Shown here one piece after another: positions 60,319 through 64,000 of a stretch of DNA of 64,000 nucleotides. Numbering within the stretch: position 1 is the stretch's first letter; each line of letters starts with the position of its first letter. A program made the position numbers and the translations under genes. Under the pieces are notes generated by a model. The model was not told the origin of the DNA. It worked only from the letters and a program-made list of their open reading frames with translations, and did not search any database. The stretch spans positions 248,001-312,000 of the forward strand of contig JODP01000009.1 of the NCBI GenBank assembly GCA_000719025.1. The letters run 5' to 3'. This DNA is from Kineosporia aurantiaca JCM 3230. Its GTDB lineage: Bacteria > Actinomycetota > Actinomycetes > Actinomycetales > Kineosporiaceae.

Positions 60319-62328
60319 TCAGCGCCCGGATTCGGGCTCCGGCTCGCGCAACGGGGCCAGGGCCCGGGCCAGCCGCCGGGTCTCGATCGCCTGGGCCAGC
60401 AGGATCGCCGCCTCGCGGATCGGGGTGTGCACGGCCGTCAGGTCACGGGCGGTGAACGCGCCGCCTTCTTCGCCGCGGGCCAGCACCACGATCACCCGGA
60501 CGTCCGGCACCGGCACCGCGAGCAGGTGCCGCCAGGCCGCCAGCGGCGCCCCGGCCAGCTGCTGCCGGACGATGTCGGTGTCGTCCACCAGAACCGCGCG
60601 GCCGGCCGAGCCGACCTCGGTGATCAGCCAGTGCGATTCGGCCAGCTCCAGGCGGCGTTCCAGCGGGCGCAGGCCCACCCCGCCGCTGACCCGCCAGATC
60701 GCGCCGTCCGGTACCAGGACCGCGGCGGCGTCGGCGGAAGCCCGCTCGATCACGTCGTCGGCCAGCACCTGCGAGGTGTCGCTGACGCCGTACAGCTCAC
60801 CGGCCCGCTCGTGCAGCATCCGGATCAGCTCGGCGGTGCGCAGCACCGGCTCGCCGTCGGCGTTGGTGCGACCGGTGACCAGGGACGCGGCCTCCGCGTC
60901 GAGCCGACGCTCCAAAGCGCTGACCGGGAAACCGTAAGGATCGGTGCGGGGACCGAGCGGATCGGTGACCAGACCCCGGCTCGGCGTGCGCGGCGTGTTG
61001 TCCTGCGGGTTGGGGCGGCGCTGGAACTTGCGCGGCCGGTCGCCCAGTCGCTGCATGCGCCGGTTCGCCGCACTGGCGCCGCTGCTGTTCAGCGGAAGAC
61101 TGCCGGTTTCCGGAGCCGGCGGCCGGGGCCACGGGCCGGGCCGGCCGATCTGCGGCGGGGCCACCGGCTCGCGCACCGGCGCCGCCTCGTACGGGAACTG
61201 ACCCGTCGGCGGCTGCTCGGCGAACGGGCGGGCCACCGGGGAGGAGTACGAGAGACCGGCCACCGGGGACGGATTCACCTCGATCGCCTCGGGGACGGCG
61301 GGCAGGGCCTTGGGCAGCGGCGGCGGGGCGGCGGGACGCCGGTTGCGGTCGTGCTGCGGACCCGCGTGCCCGCCCTGGCCCATCCGCTGACCGGCGGCCC
61401 GGCGGGCGGCGATCTGCTGCCCGAGGGTGCCGGTGGTGGGGGAGGGGTTCGGGGTCGGCGGCCCGGGCTTCTCGGCGGCTTCGGCCTGAACCTGCTGCGC
61501 GGCCCGAGCCTGCTGCGCGGCCTGCTGAACCGCCTTGGCCGCGGCCACGTCGGCCGGCCCCGGCTTGCCGGCCGGGGCTTCGGCAGCGGACCCGGCGGCG
61601 GCCGGCTTCGCCGGGGCAGCCTTACCCGGAGCAGCCTTGCCCGGATCGGCCTTCGCGGGCTCGGGTTTCGCGGGCTCGGGTTTCGCCGGGGTCGGCTTTT
61701 CCGGCTTTGAGGACGCCGGTTGCGAGGACGCGGGTTTCGGGGACGCAGGCTTCCCGGCGGGTTTCGCGGCAGTCGGCGCGGCCGCGCTGGCTCCGGTGCT
61801 TGCGGCCGGGGCCGGTTTCCCGGTCTGGACCGGCTGGGTGGCCCCGGCCGTGGTCCCGGCTGTGGTCCCGATCGTGGTCGCGTCCGCCGAGGCGTCGCTG
61901 GCACCCATCTCGATCACCGGCAGCGGCTCCGGGGTCTCCTCGATCACCGGCAGCGTGCCGGTCGGGTCGACGGTGATCAGCTCCGGGTCCTGGTCGAGCA
62001 GCACTGCGACGCCGCGCAGCAGCGCCTGCCGGGTGATCGGCAGCGGCACCACGTGCACGCCCTCGACCTGCTGGGCCTCGACCTGCTCCCACTCCGGCTG
62101 GTAGCCGGAGATCAGCATGACCGGGATCGCCTGCTCGTCCTCCCGGAGCGAGTTGACCGTGTTCACGGCCAGGACCGGGTCGCCCACGTCGAGCACCAGC
62201 ACGTCGTAGCCCTCGACCTTGGGCAGGTTCTGCGCCAGCTCGTCGGCGGAGCGCTCCTCGACCTCGTGCAGGTCGGTGAGCCGCATCCCGAGCGCGAGGG
62301 AACGCGAGATGATCAGCAGTCGTGCCAT
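60319..62328 (-). CDS. receiver-like domain, long Pro/Ala linker and GAF domain protein
   Basis: A 669-residue protein with an unusual layout. Residues 1-115 form a CheY-like domain (LLIISRSLALGMRLTDL; Asp kept in DVLVLDVGDPVLAVNT; the usual Lys-Pro is PLPI). Residues ~130-480 are low-complexity Pro, Ala, Lys and Gln. Residues ~485-650 form a GAF-like domain. Eight bp separate it from tadC upstream, so it belongs to the tad transcript. Some Tad systems have a receiver-like TadZ/CpaE localisation factor, but no MinD-type ATPase follows here. Confidence 0.78.
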   Translation of the reverse strand: MARLLIISRSLALGMRLTDLHEVEERSADELAQNLPKVEGYDVLVLDVGDPVLAVNTVNSLREDEQAIPVMLISGYQPEWEQVEAQQVEGVHVVPLPITRQALLRGVAVLLDQDPELITVDPTGTLPVIEETPEPLPVIEMGASDASADATTIGTTAGTTAGATQPVQTGKPAPAASTGASAAAPTAAKPAGKPASPKPASSQPASSKPEKPTPAKPEPAKPEPAKADPGKAAPGKAAPAKPAAAGSAAEAPAGKPGPADVAAAKAVQQAAQQARAAQQVQAEAAEKPGPPTPNPSPTTGTLGQQIAARRAAGQRMGQGGHAGPQHDRNRRPAAPPPLPKALPAVPEAIEVNPSPVAGLSYSSPVARPFAEQPPTGQFPYEAAPVREPVAPPQIGRPGPWPRPPAPETGSLPLNSSGASAANRRMQRLGDRPRKFQRRPNPQDNTPRTPSRGLVTDPLGPRTDPYGFPVSALERRLDAEAASLVTGRTNADGEPVLRTAELIRMLHERAGELYGVSDTSQVLADDVIERASADAAAVLVPDGAIWRVSGGVGLRPLERRLELAESHWLITEVGSAGRAVLVDDTDIVRQQLAGAPLAAWRHLLAVPVPDVRVIVVLARGEEGGAFTARDLTAVHTPIREAAILLAQAIETRRLARALAPLREPEPESGR

Positions 62329-62335
62329 CCGCCCC

Positions 62336-63265
62336 TCACATGCCTCTGAACTGTTCGAAGATCCTGATCCCGGCCGGCCCCATGACCACGATAAACAGTG
62401 CCGGCAGGATGCAGAAAATCAGGGGGAAGAGAATTTTCACCGGCACCTGCTGAGCCTTCTCCTCCGCGCGCTGACTTCGCTTCACCCGCATCTCCCGGGA
62501 CTGCACCCGCAGCACGTTGGCTATGGGGATGCCAAACGTATCGGCCTGGACCATCGCGGCCACAAAGATCCTGAGTTCCTCCACGTCGGTGCGATCTGCT
62601 AAGGCACGCAGCGCGGGCAGCCGGCCGGTGCCCAGCTGCATCTCCTGGAGCACCCGGAAAAGCTCCTTGGCCAGCGGTCCGTCGCTGCTGCGGGCGACCT
62701 GGGCGAGGGCCGCGTCGAACGCCAGGCCGGCCTCGACCGAGATGGTGAGCAGATCGATCGCGTCCGGAAGCTCCCGCCGGATCAGCTCATTCCGGTCATA
62801 TCCCACCTGATACACCCAGAGCGAGGGCCCGAACCAGCCCAGAGCTGAGAGCCCGCTGAATGTGAGAACCATCCCACGTAGGCCGGCCCCGAACAGCGGC
62901 GGCAGGGCCAGCCCGAGCAGCGCGCCGGTCACCAGCCCGAGCGCCTTCAGCCCGAGCACCCGGTCGACGTCCCAGCCCTTCGGGTTCCCGGCCAGGTCGA
63001 GCCGGGCCCGGATCCGCTCGATCCGCTCCTCGGTGGTCAGCCGCCGCCCGGCCCGGGCGAACCGCTCGAGCAGCGGGGCCAGGACCCGTTCGGCGAACGG
63101 CACCTCGAGCTCGGCCTGGCGCAGCGGGGCCGGCCCGGCCCGGAAGTTCTCCAGCAGGGCCCGCCGGGTGTTCGCGTCCAGCCGCTGCCGGTTGGCCAGC
63201 AGCAGCGCGGTGAACGCGCCGGTCAGCCCGAGGAAGAAGACGGCCATCCCGGTCAGCAGCAGCAT
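62336..63265 (-). CDS. tadC: Tad pilus inner-membrane protein TadC
   Basis: A 309-residue type II secretion F-domain protein of the Tad pilus platform. It has an N-terminal helix, a charged region, a helix pair (about 120-165), the F domain with RRELPDAIDLLTISVEAGLA and EMQLGTGRLPALRALADRTD, and C-terminal helices (VKILFPLIFCILPALFIVVM). ATG 63265 overlaps the tadB stop by one base (TGATG). Confidence 0.93.
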   Translation of the reverse strand: MLLLTGMAVFFLGLTGAFTALLLANRQRLDANTRRALLENFRAGPAPLRQAELEVPFAERVLAPLLERFARAGRRLTTEERIERIRARLDLAGNPKGWDVDRVLGLKALGLVTGALLGLALPPLFGAGLRGMVLTFSGLSALGWFGPSLWVYQVGYDRNELIRRELPDAIDLLTISVEAGLAFDAALAQVARSSDGPLAKELFRVLQEMQLGTGRLPALRALADRTDVEELRIFVAAMVQADTFGIPIANVLRVQSREMRVKRSQRAEEKAQQVPVKILFPLIFCILPALFIVVMGPAGIRIFEQFRGM

Positions 63266-64000
63266 CACACGTCCACCCGGATCACCTTGGACATCCAGAA
63301 GCCGCCGACGGCCAGCGCGACGATGCCGAACACCAGCAGCAGCACGCCGAGCGGGGTGCTGAACAACGGGTCGATGTACTCCGGCCGGGCCAGCATCAGG
63401 TAGATCGCGAAGACCACCGGGAGGGCGGCCAGGATGATCCCGGACAGCCGGCCCTCGGCGGACAGCGCGGCCACCTGCCGGCGCAGCCGCTCCCGTTCGC
63501 GCAGCGTCTCGGCCACCGAGTTGAGCAGCTCGGCCAGGTTCCCGCCGACCTCGCGCTGGATCCGGATGGCCATCACCACCCAGGAGAAGTCCTGGCTGCC
63601 GGTGCGTTCCGCGATCCCGTCGAGGGCGTCCTCGGCGAGCATGCCGAGCCGGGTCTCGACCAGCGCCCGGTTGAACTCCCCGCGGATCGGCGGATGCGCC
63701 TCGCGCACCACCGAATCCATCGCCTGGGGCAGCGAGTACCCCACCGCCAGGCTGCCGGCCAGCAGCTGCAGCGTGTCCGGGAGCTGGGCGAGGAACTTCG
63801 CCTCGCGCCGGGCCCGGGCGCTCAGCAGCACCCCCCAGGGCACGGTCAGGCCGATCAGCAGACCGAGGACGATCGCCACCAGCCGGCCGCGGGCGAGCAC
63901 GGTGAACAGCAGCGCGGTGCCCACCGTGGCGGTGACGTGCAGCAGCATCCACTCACCGGGGCGCAGGGTGAAACCGGCCGCCTCCAGCCGGGAGTCCAGC
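63265..64000 (-). CDS. tadB: Tad pilus inner-membrane protein TadB (5' partial)
   Basis: The C-terminal part of TadB. The F domain is visible (FLAQLPDTLQLLAGSLAVGY, ALVETRLGMLAEDALDGIAE, VVMAIRIQREVGGNLAELLN) with helices near the end (LGVLLLVFGIVALAVGGFW). The frame is open to the right edge and the residues there (LDSRLEAAGFTLRPGEW) are family-like, so the start lies outside the window. The ATPase gene tadA is probably just beyond. Confidence 0.92.
   Translation of the reverse strand, partial: LDSRLEAAGFTLRPGEWMLLHVTATVGTALLFTVLARGRLVAIVLGLLIGLTVPWGVLLSARARREAKFLAQLPDTLQLLAGSLAVGYSLPQAMDSVVREAHPPIRGEFNRALVETRLGMLAEDALDGIAERTGSQDFSWVVMAIRIQREVGGNLAELLNSVAETLRERERLRRQVAALSAEGRLSGIILAALPVVFAIYLMLARPEYIDPLFSTPLGVLLLVFGIVALAVGGFWMSKVIRVDV

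Noticed and set aside
1..64000. tRNA or rRNA genes
   Set aside because: Scanning for T-loop-like and 16S/23S-like segments gave only matches inside protein genes.

Overview
The window looks like core chromosome of a high-GC actinobacterium. The bases are strongly GC-rich, GTG starts are frequent, and genes are tightly packed, often with 1-4 bp stop/start overlaps. The gene set is typical of Actinobacteria: a bcc-aa3 respiratory chain with a diheme QcrC and a short CtaF, a PimB'-like mannosyltransferase, DUF3043 and DUF4191 membrane proteins, RipA-like NlpC/P60 and Ig-YkuD cell-wall enzymes, and Flp/Tad pilus genes. From memory, the order glnA - RDD - DUF4191 - lipA - lipB - TIGR01777 - sucB - pepA - gcvT - cobS/cobT - glycerate kinase - HesB - PfkB kinase - ctaC - ctaF - trpD - ctaE - qcrCAB - exonuclease/GIY-YIG - NlpC/P60 - pimB' follows the Mycobacterium tuberculosis stretch from about Rv2188c to Rv2220. 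The genus cannot be named from this alone. No rRNA, tRNA, CRISPR array, insertion sequence or phage gene was seen.

Layout. 1-2.2 kb: the end of a PrsW-like membrane protein with a toxin-like tail, and a small possible immunity gene. 2.2-5.3 kb: a flavoprotein converging on glnA, with GlnR-like sites upstream of glnA. 5.3-10.1 kb: RDD, DUF4191, and lipoate genes lipA and lipB separated by an ArsR/CDF metal-efflux pair. 10.2-14 kb: an NTF2-like protein, an amine-oxidase-like flavoprotein and a membrane Ser/Thr kinase. 14.3-18.8 kb: a TIGR01777 epimerase, sucB and lpd. 19.1-22.4 kb: a small conserved protein, pepA and a frameshifted gcvT. 22.4-25.5 kb: a cobU-cobT-cobS operon for the last steps of cobalamin synthesis. 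25.5-31.3 kb: an aldo/keto reductase, DUF3043, TetR, an M20 dipeptidase and nadA. 31.4-36.3 kb: glycerate kinase, an Fe-S carrier, a PfkB kinase, aat, and a TusA/cysteine-desulfurase-like pair. 36.4-47.2 kb: cytochrome oxidase and bc1 genes (ctaC-ctaD-ctaF, ctaE-qcrC-qcrA-qcrB), interrupted by an L,D-transpeptidase, trpD and a receiver-like gene. 48-56.7 kb: a DEDDh/GIY-YIG nuclease, a repeat element, NlpC/P60, a phosphoesterase, a secreted metallopeptidase, pimB' and a GT-C-like membrane protein. 56.8-64 kb: two Flp pilins, a NarL-type two-component pair, a receiver/GAF protein, tadC and a partial tadB.

How the genes fit together. LipA and LipB supply the lipoyl groups that SucB carries, and Lpd reoxidises those groups and also serves GcvT's glycine cleavage system. 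CtaC/D/E/F and QcrA/B/C form one respiratory supercomplex. HesB, TusA and the desulfurase-like protein concern sulfur or Fe-S supply near these Fe-S and copper enzymes. PimB', NlpC/P60, the L,D-transpeptidase and the GT-C protein build or remodel the envelope. The right end encodes a tight-adherence pilus with its own candidate regulators.

Main points to re-examine. (1) ctaD lacks about 65 codons including the conserved HFH haem-ligand motif and changes frame at the junction. (2) gcvT is frameshifted at a run of five G. (3) A cysteine-desulfurase homologue has lost its PLP lysine but keeps the catalytic cysteine, and is translationally coupled to a TusA gene. (4) A 317-bp non-coding element at 49749-50065 consists of about twelve 21-bp repeats between near-perfect terminal inverted repeats. 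(5) CobT has a changed active-site motif. (6) A PrsW-like protein ends in a toxin-like domain. Two disrupted housekeeping genes in one window mean that sequence or assembly error must be excluded first.
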